This document shows, in pieces, positions 10,232-19,605 of a DNA stretch of 64,000 bases. The first letter of the stretch is position 1. The number at the start of each line of letters is the position of its first letter. Source of the DNA: Arachidicoccus ginsenosidivorans (GTDB taxonomy: Bacteria > Bacteroidota > Bacteroidia > Chitinophagales > Chitinophagaceae); the NCBI RefSeq assembly GCF_007971385.1, contig NZ_CP042434.1, forward strand, positions 1,364,001 to 1,428,000. The letters run 5' to 3'. Made by a program: the position numbers and the translations under genes. The notes under the pieces were generated by a model, which made no database searches, had not been told where the DNA came from, and saw nothing but the letters and a program-made list of their open reading frames with translations.

Positions 10232-11629
10232 ATGTTTGACAAGGACATCTATATCCAGCGCCGAGCTCAGTTGGCCAAAAAAGTAGGTTCCGGTCTTATA
10301 TTGCTGTTGGGCAATGACGAAGCCGGAATGAATTTTAAAAATAACTGGTACCCATTTAGACAGGACAGCACTTTTTTATATTATGCAGGTATTGACCTGG
10401 CTGAACTGGCGGTGGTCATGGATCTGGACACAGGCGTAACTACTTTGTTCGGTAATGAACTTACCATAGATGATATTGTATGGACGGGGCCGCTGCCTTC
10501 ACTCAGCGAGCTCGCCACACAGACAGGGATTGAGCAGGTAAGGCCTTATAGCGAACTGGCTACGGTACTTAAATCGGCCAGGGAGAAAGGACAAAAAACA
10601 CATTTTTTGCCTGCCTACAGGCCAGAGCATATTTTAAAGTTGCAAGCATGGCTGGATGTAGCACCAGGTGAAAGTGTTTCATCGGCATCACCAGGCTTGA
10701 TTCGGGCGGTTGTTGCCATGCGCTCCCATAAGGCGCCTGAAGAAATCGCCGAAATGGAAAAAGCGGTGGATACCTCAAATGATATGCATACTTACTTTAT
10801 GCGCGCCCTGGCCCCAGGCAAAAATGAGCTGGAGATCGCTGGTCAGTTAAGGGCCATTGCCATCGCCGGGGGCGGGGACCTCTCCTATCCTACTATTTTG
10901 ACTTCCAGGGGCGAGACGCTGCATATCCATGCCCGCAATTTGAGCTTACCGGCTGGAGCTTTGGCACTTTGTGATGCAGGTGCTGAGTCTGCCATGCATT
11001 ATGCAGGCGATCTAACCAGAACGGCTCCTGTCAGCGGGAAATTTACTGGCGTACAAAAAGACATGTATCAACTGATTTTGGATATACAACTGGCCACTAT
11101 TGACGCCTGTAAACCAGGGGTGCCATTTAGTGAGGTGCACCGGCTCAGTGGTGAGCTGCTGCTGGAAGGCTTAAAATCTTTTAATATCATTAAAGGTGAT
11201 GCCAAAGAAGCACTGGCTCTGGATGCCCATACGCTCTTTTTCCAGTGTGGCCTGGGTCATATGATAGGCCTTGATGTCCATGATATGGAAAACCTGGGCG
11301 AGCAGTATGTAGGTTACACGCCTGATCAACCCAAAAATATGAATTTTGGCTGGAAATCACTGCGTCTTGGCAGGGCACTGGAACCAGGCTTTACCCTGAC
11401 TGTCGAACCCGGCATCTATTTTATTCCAACTTTAATTGATCTTTGGAAAGCAGAGAACAAATTAAGTGATTTTATCAATTACCAGGAGTTGGATAAATTC
11501 AGGGATTTTGGCGGTATTCGTATTGAAGATAACCTGGTCATTACTGAAGATGGATACCGCATTTTAGGCAGTAAAATGGCGGCTAAAACGGTGGCAGAGA
11601 TGGAGGCGCTTTCTCCTGAACCTTTATAG
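10232..11629 (+). CDS. M24B Xaa-Pro aminopeptidase/dipeptidase
   Basis: 465 residues: an aminopeptidase-P N-terminal domain (about 1-165) plus a pita-bread M24 catalytic domain. All five dimetal ligands can be placed: Asp248 and Asp260 (CDAGAESAMHYAGDLTRTAP), His343 (CGLGHMIGLDVHD), Glu392 (VEPGIYF) and Glu432 (GIRIEDNLVIT). The family cleaves X-Pro bonds at peptide N-termini or in dipeptides, and some members accept hydroxyproline. No signal peptide is seen, so it should act in the cytoplasm on imported peptides. Its place immediately after the hydroxyproline pathway suggests it frees proline or hydroxyproline for the enzymes upstream. Family is certain; preference for hydroxyproline peptides is inference. 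Confidence 0.92.
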   Translation: MFDKDIYIQRRAQLAKKVGSGLILLLGNDEAGMNFKNNWYPFRQDSTFLYYAGIDLAELAVVMDLDTGVTTLFGNELTIDDIVWTGPLPSLSELATQTGIEQVRPYSELATVLKSAREKGQKTHFLPAYRPEHILKLQAWLDVAPGESVSSASPGLIRAVVAMRSHKAPEEIAEMEKAVDTSNDMHTYFMRALAPGKNELEIAGQLRAIAIAGGGDLSYPTILTSRGETLHIHARNLSLPAGALALCDAGAESAMHYAGDLTRTAPVSGKFTGVQKDMYQLILDIQLATIDACKPGVPFSEVHRLSGELLLEGLKSFNIIKGDAKEALALDAHTLFFQCGLGHMIGLDVHDMENLGEQYVGYTPDQPKNMNFGWKSLRLGRALEPGFTLTVEPGIYFIPTLIDLWKAENKLSDFINYQELDKFRDFGGIRIEDNLVITEDGYRILGSKMAAKTVAEMEALSPEPL

Positions 11630-11722
11630 ACCATTAAGACCAATCAAATGCTTGTATATCAACAAATATTTGAATTTATAATACAATAAAAAATCATGCA
11701 AAATCTTTGCTTATATCAAAAA

Positions 11723-11762
11723 TTGGGTGTACTCTTGGGTGTAACTTTTAAGTTGCACCCAA
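11723..11762 (+). repeat. TTGGGTGTA direct repeats plus hairpin before integrase remnant
   Basis: TTGGGTGTA occurs at 11723-11731 and 11735-11743 (12-bp period). The second copy extends to TTGGGTGTAAC and pairs with GTTGCACCCAA at 11752-11762 through a 6-nt loop (11 pairs, one G-U). It lies directly before a decayed integrase start, so it may be an attachment/recombination site or the leader of the lost element. Confidence 0.4.
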
Positions 11763-11767
11763 ATTAA

Positions 11768-11905
11768 TATAAAACGGGATATAATCTTTCCCTTGAAAAG
11801 AGAAAGAAAAACGGCAAACCTGTTATCGAGAATGCACCTATCCGTATGCTTTTCATTTACAGCCACAATCGAATAGAGCTCTCTTTGTTATACAATTTAG
11901 ATTAA
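11768..11905 (+). pseudogene. Remnant of a Bacteroidota tyrosine recombinase (arm-binding N-terminus)
   Basis: The plus-strand frame from 11768 reads YKTGYNLSLEKRKKNGKPVI then ENAPIRMLFIYSHNRIEL before stopping at 11905. The pattern LEKR-K-GKP-IENAPIRM-FI-----RIE is that of the N-terminal arm-type DNA-binding segment of phage/conjugative-element integrases in this phylum. There is no start codon in frame (TAA just upstream), and the core-binding and catalytic domains are absent. About 10 bp later begins a broken yhcG gene, so the two look like what is left of one inserted element. Assignment rests on motif memory only. Confidence 0.45.
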
Positions 11906-11914
11906 GCCATACAA

Positions 11915-13204
11915 ATGAATAAACTAGAAAAGAATCCAGAACGACAAGAATTTGACAAATATATCTACGCTATTAGTGTGGAAATTGACCAGGCACAAGT
12001 AAAGCTCATTTCTGCCGCCAATGTTCAGATGTTATTACATTATTGGAAGATTGGTCATTCTATTCAATCAGAAAAAATTAGGATGGGGAAGCAAGTTTAT
12101 TGAACGTACTTCGTAAGCCCTCAAAAAGTTGCACCCTGAAAAAAAGGGTTATTCACCAAGAAATCTTAAATATATGTGTCAGTTTGCCAAATTGTATCCG
12201 ATAGGAATAGTTCAGCAATTAATTGAGGCAGACCAAGAATTAGAAAAACCGACATTAGAGAAAGTTCTTTCTGTAACAACTGTATTGAATGAATACAAAT
12301 TTGGGCAGGAGGCTCCTGCCCAAATTCAAACTATTAATAATGAAGAAAATACAATTACGCAGGAAGCTACTACCCAAATTGAAGACGTCAGTAAAGCGCT
12401 GGCAATAATCACGCAACACCCGATTCCACAAATAGAAAATGGCTTTATATGCTCTCCTGTTTCCAAAATAAATTGGGCAAGTCACATGGTATTGATGGAC
12501 AGCAAACTATCATTAGGTAATCGATATTGGTATATGAAACAATCTGTCGAGTTTGGATGGAGTAGCACAATTCTTAAAATACAGATTGAAAGCGATTTAT
12601 TTCAACGGCAGATAGAAAAGCAAAAAGTAAGTAATTTCACGGCAACATTACCAGAGCCCCAGAGCGATTTGGCCAACTATCTTTTAAAAGACCCATATAT
12701 ATTCGATTTAGCCGGAGCGAAAGAACGTGCCGATGAACGAGACATTGAAGACCAATTGGTAGCTCACGTCACCAAATATCTATTAGAGATGGGAAACAGT
12801 TTTGCATTTGTGGCTCGCCAGAAACACTTCCAAATAGGGAATAGTGATTTTATGCTGACCTTATTCTTTACAATATCAAACTTCATGCATACGTAGTTGT
12901 GGAACTCAAAGCGACTCCATTCAAGCCGGAATATGCAGGACAACTCAATTTCTACATCAATGTTGTAGATGACAAATTAAGAGGAGGGAACGACAATAAA
13001 ACTATCGGATTACTACTTTGTAAAGGGAAGGATGAAGTTATGGCGCAATACGCATTATCGGGTTATAATCAACCGATTGGGGTGAGTGACTATCAGCTAA
13101 GTAAAGCTATACCGGAAGAACTGAAATCTGCTTTACCCGCAATTGAAGAAGTCGAGGAAGAATTATCTCTTCTATTGGAAGCAAATAAAAATAAAGAGAA
13201 ATAA
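11915..13204 (+). pseudogene. YhcG/DUF1016-family PDDEXK nuclease-like protein, degraded
   Basis: N-terminal YhcG domain: MNKLEKNPERQEF..., VQMLLHYWKIGHSI, then in another frame GWGSKFIERTS and KKGYSPRNLKYMCQFAKLYP. The C-terminal PDDEXK-like nuclease domain has DIEDQLVAHVTKYLLEMG, FAFVARQKHFQIG, and after another frame change VVVELKATPFKPEYAGQLNF and the QPIGVSDYQL end. Three lesions are visible: an extra A in the run near 12071-12076, an in-frame TAA near 12112 (between ERTS and ALKK), and one missing T at 12848-12851. The stop and the insertion differ from the single-base homopolymer losses elsewhere, so this seems a genuine pseudogene. YhcG proteins occur in mobile and restriction/defence neighbourhoods. 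Confidence 0.8.
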
Positions 13205-13338
13205 TGTACGCATTCGTGTTATAAACACAGCTATTACCGAACTAATAAACTAATATAAACAAGCGTTGGAATATTGATCCATGTACTACTGGTGTATACC
13301 AGGCATATCGGCAAGCTGAATATCATGAAACTTTTTTT

Positions 13339-13370
13339 AAGACCGAACCTAACGTCCGGTCTTCTTTGTT
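13339..13370 (+). terminator. Rho-independent terminator-like hairpin
   Basis: AAGACCG (13339-13345) pairs with CGGTCTT (13357-13363) around an 11-nt loop and is followed by CTTTGTTT. It lies ~135 bp after the yhcG remnant and probably insulates the next module. Confidence 0.6.
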
Positions 13371-13427
13371 TAGGGTTATGCAGCAAATTTTTCATTGAAT
13401 TGCCCTGTTTTTTACAACAAATTTTCT

Positions 13428-13460
13428 GTCGGATATTAAGCAGTTAGGTTAATATCCGAC
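13428..13460. promoter_or_regulatory. Perfect 12-bp inverted repeat in leader region, possible operator
   Basis: GTCGGATATTAA (13428-13439) is mirrored exactly by TTAATATCCGAC (13449-13460), separated by 9 nt. There is no following U-tract. It lies in a 537-bp gene-free stretch (13205-13741) before the secreted peptidase/GH127/M1/SusCD series, so it may be a dyad operator or an RNA stem in a long leader. Apart from this and the hairpin at 13339, I see nothing in that gap. Confidence 0.4.
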
Positions 13461-13741
13461 AAACAAAAGTTAAGAATTGGTCAATTGATTATTGGTTTAT
13501 TTAAATCTAAATGGGTAACTTTATATTTTATAATTGTATAAATTACAATATTAAGCGATTAAACGGCTGAAGCCAATAGTTGCTTATTTGAACAATTACT
13601 ATTAAAAAATTGATTAACAGTGGCTACGATAGGTGTATTAGCGGCCGATTATGCGAAAATTTTCGCAATGTGACCTTAGCTTAGCAAGTTTGATTAGCAG
13701 ATTTTATTAAATACTTAACCTCAATTTTAAAATTTAAATCC

Positions 13742-14706
13742 ATGGCTATCAAAAAATTGTATCTTCCAGCGGGTCTTATGGCATTGATCATTATCATTGG
13801 CATGACCATCCGTATTGGCACCGCAAGTGCGGCCTTTCTCAGGGCTTCCTCCTTTGACAGCCATGCAATTAATGACACGACGGGGCTGGCAAAGCGTTAT
13901 TTTGCCCAGATGATTACCCCACCGCCAGATAGTCTCCATTTAAATGCATTTTATAAGCAGTATTGTAACGCTGTCGGCATCCCGGTGGTGGCCTCTGAAA
14001 AGGTACCGCCTACAGCCCTGCTGACAGCAAGAGATATTATTACTTATATGCTGGCAGGCAGAAGTGATATCCGGGGTGAACTGGTTAAGGAAAAGGGCCG
14101 TGTTTTGGTGATGGCCCAGTCAGAAATGGAAACGGATCTCCCTGAGCGTAGTAACTGGAAAAAGCCAGGCTACAATGATCCTCGACTTACACCAAAAGAA
14201 AGGGCCAATTATTATAAGCCCGGAGGTATCGCTTCCCAGACGGATAGAGATTACTGGAATCAAAGGGCAAGAGGCATGGGGGACTGATTACCTCCTGCGC
14301 TGAGGAAAACCTGTTAGGCTATCCAGGTACGCGTTATTATGGAGAAAGTATAACCGTTCATGAGTTTAGCCATAATATCATGGGCGCTATCCAACATGTA
14401 GATAAATCTTTATATAAACGCATTTTGGCAGCTTATGCGGTAGCAAAAGAAAAAGGGATGTACAAAGGGCAATACGCCATCAATACAGCAGACGAATATT
14501 GGGCTGAGGGTACACAGTGGTGGTTCTGGTCTAATTTTCCATTTACGGATCGTGTCCGCAACATAACGGTTTGGTCGCCGGCCTCCTTAAAAAAATATGA
14601 TCCGACACTTTACCAGATTTTGTCAGAAGTTTATATCGGCCATCATAATCCGGCAGATGTCTATTATAAAACCCATTATAAACCAGGTGCAAACAGCACG
14701 CATTAA
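13742..14706 (+). CDS. Secreted HExxH metallopeptidase, anthrax-lethal-factor-like gluzincin signature, frameshifted
   Basis: The N-terminus (MAIKKLYLPAGLMALIIII...ASA) is a signal peptide or anchor. The body continues past a G run at 14278-14282; adding one G joins RGMGG to LITSCAEENLLGYPG and gives 321 residues. The catalytic motif HEFSH is at 14359-14373 in ESITVHEFSHNIM. About 44 residues later comes NTADEYWAEGTQWWF, an N..E-aromatic-aromatic-A-E pattern like the third ligand helix of anthrax lethal factor and related ATLF-like/Pro-Pro endopeptidases. I do not recognise the exact family. It starts a run with a secreted GH127, an M1 aminopeptidase and SusCD, so extracellular or periplasmic peptide cleavage is a sensible inference. 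Zincin fold likely; specificity unknown. Confidence 0.7.
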
Positions 14707-14752
14707 TGCTCACAAATAGCAATCACTTAAACCTTCCACTTAATATTTTCTT

Positions 14753-17217
14753 ATGAACGTAAATAGCAAACATACAACGAAGATGCACCGGCTGGCACAA
14801 AAAACGGGCAAGGCATTGGGCCTTACGCTTCTAGCCACCGGGCTACTGCCCGGGTTGCCGAGTGCTTTTGGACAGGATTATCCCTATAAGCCTGTGGCCT
14901 TTACCCAGGTACAATTAACGGATCATTTTTGGAAACCCAAAATTGAGGTAAACGCCACCGTCACCATCCCATATATTCTCAGGATGTGTAAAGAACACGG
15001 CCGTATTGACAATTTTCTTAAAGCATCGGGTAGAATGCCTGCTGGTGATAAAATGACGACCTACCCTTTTGATGATACAGATATTTATAAACTGATCGAA
15101 GGGGCTTCCTATAGCCTTCAGACGACACCCAATACACTGCTGGACAGACAACTAGATAGCTTAATTCAGATCATAGGCCAGGCCCAGCAGCCAGATGGGT
15201 ATTTGTACACCTTTAGAACAGCCAAAGTAAAGCATCCGCAAAGTTGGATCGGGCAGCATCGCTGGCAGAATGCAGAGATTTTAAGTCATGAATTATATAA
15301 CTGCGGTCATTTATATGAGGCAGCCGTAGCACACTTTCAGGCAACAGGCAAAAGAACCTTCTTAAATATTGCCATTAAAAACGCCAATTTACTGGTCAAG
15401 GATTTTGGCTGGGGGAAAATTGAAAAGTATCCGGGGCATCCAGTTGTGGAAATGGGACTCGCAAAACTTTATAGAGCAACAGGCGACAAAAAGTATTTAG
15501 ATCTGGCCAAATTCTTTTTGGATGTTCGTGGTCCGCAAAAAGACAATAAAGGAGACAGCTATAACCAATCCAATATCAAGCTAGTCAACCAAAGGCAAGC
15601 AGAAGGGCATGCAGTAAGAGCCGCTTATTTATACTCAGGCATGGCCGATGTGGCAGCACTTACAAAGGACACAGCTTATCTGACCGCTATTGATGCTATC
15701 TGGGATGACATCATTGACCATAAACTCTATATTACCGGTGGCATCGGGGCCACCGGTAATGGTGAAGCCTTTGGGCCTGCCTACGACCTGCCCAATATGA
15801 CGGCCTATGCGGAGACCTGCGCCGCCATTGCCAATGTCTATTTTAATGAAAGAATGTTCCTACTTCACGGGGATGCCCGCTATATTGATGTATTGGAGAA
15901 AACGTTATATAACGGCTTATTATCAGGTGTTTCCCTTGATGGCACCCATTTTTTCTATCCGAACCCTTTAGCTTCCCTGGGACAACATGCCCGTAGCGGA
16001 TGGTTTGACTGTGCCTGCTGTATCACCAATATCTCCAGGTTTATGCCTTCCATGCCGGAGTATATTTATGCACAGGATAAAAATGCATTATTTGTCAATC
16101 TGTTTGCTGCCAATAAGGCAAATTTTGAGCTGGCCTCCGGTAAAGTACAGTTAGAACAGCTAACTAATTACCCTTGGGATGGCCATATCAAAATTAATGT
16201 TACACCTGTATCTACCAATGACTTCGGGCTGCATATCCGTATTCCAGGCTGGGCCAAAGGAGATGCGCTGCCAGGCGATCTCTACCATTTTCTGGATATC
16301 AATCCCCATCCAGTCGATATTTTCTTAAATGGTAAATCAGTTGACTATAAACTGGTGCATGGCTATGCGGTGATTAATCGTGACTGGAAAAAAGGCGATC
16401 AGATCAGCTTTAATCTACCCATGCCCGTCAAAAAATCCTGGCAAATCCCGAGGTAAAAGCAGACAACAATAGATTTGCCTTCCAAAGGGGGCCTATTGTA
16501 TACTGCATTGAAGGTGCCGATAGAAAGGACAGCAGTGTCATGCATCTGGTTATCGATACGGCAGCCCGGGTTAATGCAATTTATGCAGCGGGTAAGCTTG
16601 GTGGCATCCAGCAGTTAGAAGTGCCCGGTTATTTGCTCAAACGCAAAAGCAGTACAGGGGAAAACGGAATTGAAAAAATACCAACAACTGTAACAGCGAT
16701 ACCCTATTTTAGTTGGAATAACCGCGGTCCAGATGAAATGGAAGTATGGATTCCTTATGACGCTTCCAACGGCACGCCGCTGCCGGCACCTTCCATCGCC
16801 TCTAAGAGTAAAGTATCTGGCTCACACGTCTCTAAACTAATGCTGCGTGCCCTGAACAATCAGGTTACGCCGGCCGATTCAAAGGATCAAAGTACAGGCA
16901 ATCTGCATTGGTGGCCTACAAAAAATCAGTCTGAATGGGTAGCATATGATTTTGACAAAGCTTATACAATCAGTAGTTCAAAAGTTTACTTTTTTGATGA
17001 CGGGCCTTTTGGCGGTTGCAGGGTACCTGTCAGTTGGCAGCTGCTCTATAAAGAAGGAGACAAATGGGTACCTGTTGAAAACACTTCACCTTATTCCATT
17101 AAAAAAGACAGCTTTAACGAAGTGTCTTTTAAACCAGTAAAGACCACGGCTTTAAAGCTGCAATTACAATTGCCTGTTGATAATTCCGCGGGGATTCTCG
17201 AATGGTCTGTAAAATAA
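14753..17217 (+). CDS. Secreted GH127/DUF1680 beta-L-arabinofuranosidase (HypBA1-like), frameshifted
   Basis: A signal peptide (to about residue 42, ...LLPGLPSAFGQ) precedes a DUF1680 catalytic domain that resembles Bifidobacterium longum HypBA1 more closely than the copy at 6505. Zinc/catalytic residues: Glu354 and Cys356 in YAETCAAIANVYFNERM, and Cys422-Cys423 in WFDCACCITNISRF. HypBA1 releases L-arabinose from Araf-beta-1,2-Araf and Araf-beta-hydroxyproline. After the catalytic domain the frame breaks in an A run at 16430-16435; one added A restores KKILANPEVKAD and RGPIVYCIEGAD. The last ~140 residues resemble a discoidin-like beta-sandwich (WVAYDFDKAYTISSSKVYFF). Corrected length is 821 residues. 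It begins 47 bp after the peptidase. Activity is inferred from family and residues. Confidence 0.88.
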
Positions 17218-17277
17218 AGAGTTACTAAAAGCCGGGGATAAAAAGGAAGTAGCCGTTTCTGATTGTCTGTGTTTTTA

Positions 17278-17330
17278 CCCAAATGGTTGGCATTTAGCGT
17301 CATAACGACGTTAAATGCCAACCATTTGGG
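17278..17330. repeat. Long near-perfect hairpin, 24-bp stem and 5-nt loop
   Basis: Bases 17278-17301 pair with 17307-17330 throughout, with a single G-U, around the loop ATAAC. It lies 60 bp after the GH127 stop. Only three T residues follow, so it is not a textbook intrinsic terminator, though it probably acts as a 3' end or mRNA-stabilising structure between GH127 and the M1 peptidase. Confidence 0.75.
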
Positions 17331-17512
17331 TTTATATAGGAATAATAACAAATTTTTCTTCGCCTTCGAATGCGACTACGCAAGTTTAAAAAGGTTAAAA
17401 TCCGGCAATCATGCAGCAATATCTGTAAAAGCCTGATGACTTTACATTTTTAACTTCACTATCGGTTTTTGCAGGAGAACTCGAATATATTGTATTTAAG
17501 CATGACAACTGT

Positions 17513-17529
17513 TTGTCCAATCTGGACAA
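17513..17529. promoter_or_regulatory. Palindrome TTGTCCA-atc-TGGACAA before M1 peptidase
   Basis: A perfect 7-bp dyad with 3-nt spacer lies 224 bp before the M1 gene and is followed by a run of seven T. It could be an operator or a short terminator for a transcript arriving from the left. The rest of the 535-bp gap 17218-17752 holds only the long hairpin at 17278. Confidence 0.35.
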
Positions 17530-17752
17530 GCTATTTTTTTAGTTCATTTTATATATGTACATAATACACTTTAAATGCATTTAAGGGGATTAAACGCTTA
17601 ACGGCTTGCCTCCCAAAAGTCAATTAAAGTTTTTCAAATAACGCCCTAAAAAGCGGTTGAGTCCGGCGGTTTTGCCTTAAACATTTATAATCGATCAAAT
17701 AAGGAACATCAACCGGCACCTTGAATGTCCCTTTTAGGTCAACGCAGCACAG

Positions 17753-19504
17753 ATGAAAACATTAGTCAATCTTTTTATGGTATTTTTTGTGGGTAGCGCC
17801 GTCCACGGCCAACTTCATCAACAACACAATCAGCAGCCTAATGCAGATAGCGTCAGAGCCGCCAGGGCCAGAATGGTTGCAGCCGCCACCATCACCTATA
17901 AAAACAGGGTTTTTACAAGGGCAGATACACTTAGGGGTAGTATAACCGCAGAGCGCGCCTGGTGGGATGTGTTGCGTTATGACATCGAAATTACACCTGA
18001 TTTTAATCAAAAATTTACCGCTGGCAGCAATCTGATAACCTATCAGGTAACCAATATACATCAGCCGGCCATGCAGATCGACCTTCAGGCGCCTTTGGTA
18101 ATTGATAGCATAGTTCTCGATGCGCATATTACGCTGCGTTTTAACAAAGAAGGCAACGCCTGGCATGTTTATACGCCAAAACAAGCGCTTTTTTCTATTC
18201 ACCGGGTAAAAGTGTATTTTCACGGTTATCCTACAATCGCTGCACGGCCGCCATGGGATGGGGGCTGGACCTTTACCAAAGATCCTGAGGGCCATCCATG
18301 GATGACGGTTTGTTGTCAGGGCGTCGGTGCTTCTATCTGGTATCCTTGTAAGGACCATCAAAGTGACGAACCTGATCAGGGCGCGACTTTAAGTATGCGG
18401 GTCCCGAGAGGACTTGTCGCCGTTAGCAATGGCCACAAAATCAGTGAAGTACAAAACCAAGACGGAACGATTACAACCAAATGGGGCGTACAAAATCCCA
18501 TTAGCAATTACTGTATTATTCCTTACATCGGCGACTATGTTAGCTTTTCTGAAGTTTATCCTGGACAGGCAGGTCCATTGAGTCTGACCTATCACGTTTT
18601 AAAAGCAGATGTACAAAAAGCAAAAGCTTATATGCCTTTTGAAGTACATCATATGCTTCAAAGCATGGAATACTGGTTCGGCTCATATCCCTTTTATAAG
18701 GATGGTTATCAACTCGTGGAAGTGCAACATACGGGCATGGAACATCAAAGTGCTGTGGCCTATGGCAACTGGTTTGCGCACGGTTATAGAGGTAAAGATC
18801 TGGCAGGCAACGGCTGGGGCGCTAAATGGGATTTTATTATTGTTCATGAAAGTGGCCATGAATGGTTCGGCAATAATATCACGTCAAAAGATGTGGCCGA
18901 TATGTGGGTCCATGAGAGTTTCGCCAACTATTCGGAGACTTTATACGTCGAGTACCGCTGGGGCAAGCAAGCTGGCAATCAATACAATTACGGGATCCGC
19001 CGTAACATTAAAAATGACCGGCCCATTTTAGGGCGGTATGGTGTCAATGAATCAGGCAGTGGCGATATGTATTACAAGGGCAGCAATATGATTCATGCCA
19101 TCCGCCATAGCATGGATAATGATTCTCTTTTTAGAAACATCCTGCGCGGTTTAAACAAACATTTTTATCACCAGACCGTAACAGGACAGCAAATTGAGCA
19201 GTATATATGTAGCAAAGCCGCCTTTGATTATCTTCCTGTATTTAAACAATATCTGGCCACCACCCAGATCCCCACCTTATCGCTTAGATTTAATCAGGAT
19301 AGTTCGATCGTGCGTTATCGATGGGAAAACTGTGTGGACAGCTTTAACCTACCCATTGCCCTGCATGCAACTAAACCGGAAATTTCTTTAAAAATATACC
19401 CGGTTACGCACTGGCAGACGGTTCATCTCTCTAAGGCTCAGCGGCAGCTTTTAAATGCTGACAGTATTAAATTCAATTACTACATACAGACCGACATTCA
19501 ATAA
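17753..19504 (+). CDS. Secreted M1-family zinc aminopeptidase
   Basis: 583 residues, intact, with a signal peptide ending near GSAVHG. The N-terminal beta domain (LRYDIEITPDFNQKFTAG...) is followed by the exopeptidase motif VQHTGMEHQSAVAYGN (equivalent of GAMEN). The gluzincin site is HESGHEWFGN: His365, Glu366 and His369, with the third ligand Glu388 exactly 18 residues after His369 in HESFANYSE. The protein is shorter than the ~850-residue classical aminopeptidase N and lacks the helical C-terminal domain. It would trim peptides in the periplasm or outside. It lies between the second GH127 gene and SusC on the same strand and would complement the endopeptidase-like gene at 13742 in breaking glycoprotein backbones. 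Family certain, substrate inferred. Confidence 0.92.
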   Translation: MKTLVNLFMVFFVGSAVHGQLHQQHNQQPNADSVRAARARMVAAATITYKNRVFTRADTLRGSITAERAWWDVLRYDIEITPDFNQKFTAGSNLITYQVTNIHQPAMQIDLQAPLVIDSIVLDAHITLRFNKEGNAWHVYTPKQALFSIHRVKVYFHGYPTIAARPPWDGGWTFTKDPEGHPWMTVCCQGVGASIWYPCKDHQSDEPDQGATLSMRVPRGLVAVSNGHKISEVQNQDGTITTKWGVQNPISNYCIIPYIGDYVSFSEVYPGQAGPLSLTYHVLKADVQKAKAYMPFEVHHMLQSMEYWFGSYPFYKDGYQLVEVQHTGMEHQSAVAYGNWFAHGYRGKDLAGNGWGAKWDFIIVHESGHEWFGNNITSKDVADMWVHESFANYSETLYVEYRWGKQAGNQYNYGIRRNIKNDRPILGRYGVNESGSGDMYYKGSNMIHAIRHSMDNDSLFRNILRGLNKHFYHQTVTGQQIEQYICSKAAFDYLPVFKQYLATTQIPTLSLRFNQDSSIVRYRWENCVDSFNLPIALHATKPEISLKIYPVTHWQTVHLSKAQRQLLNADSIKFNYYIQTDIQ

Positions 19505-19605
19505 TTAAAAACCAATGATGACTATGACAACCTTTCAATGCGATTGAAGCCGTATTTCAATTTACAAGCATACGGCCATTAAAATTCACACTAAAAACTA
19601 GAAAA

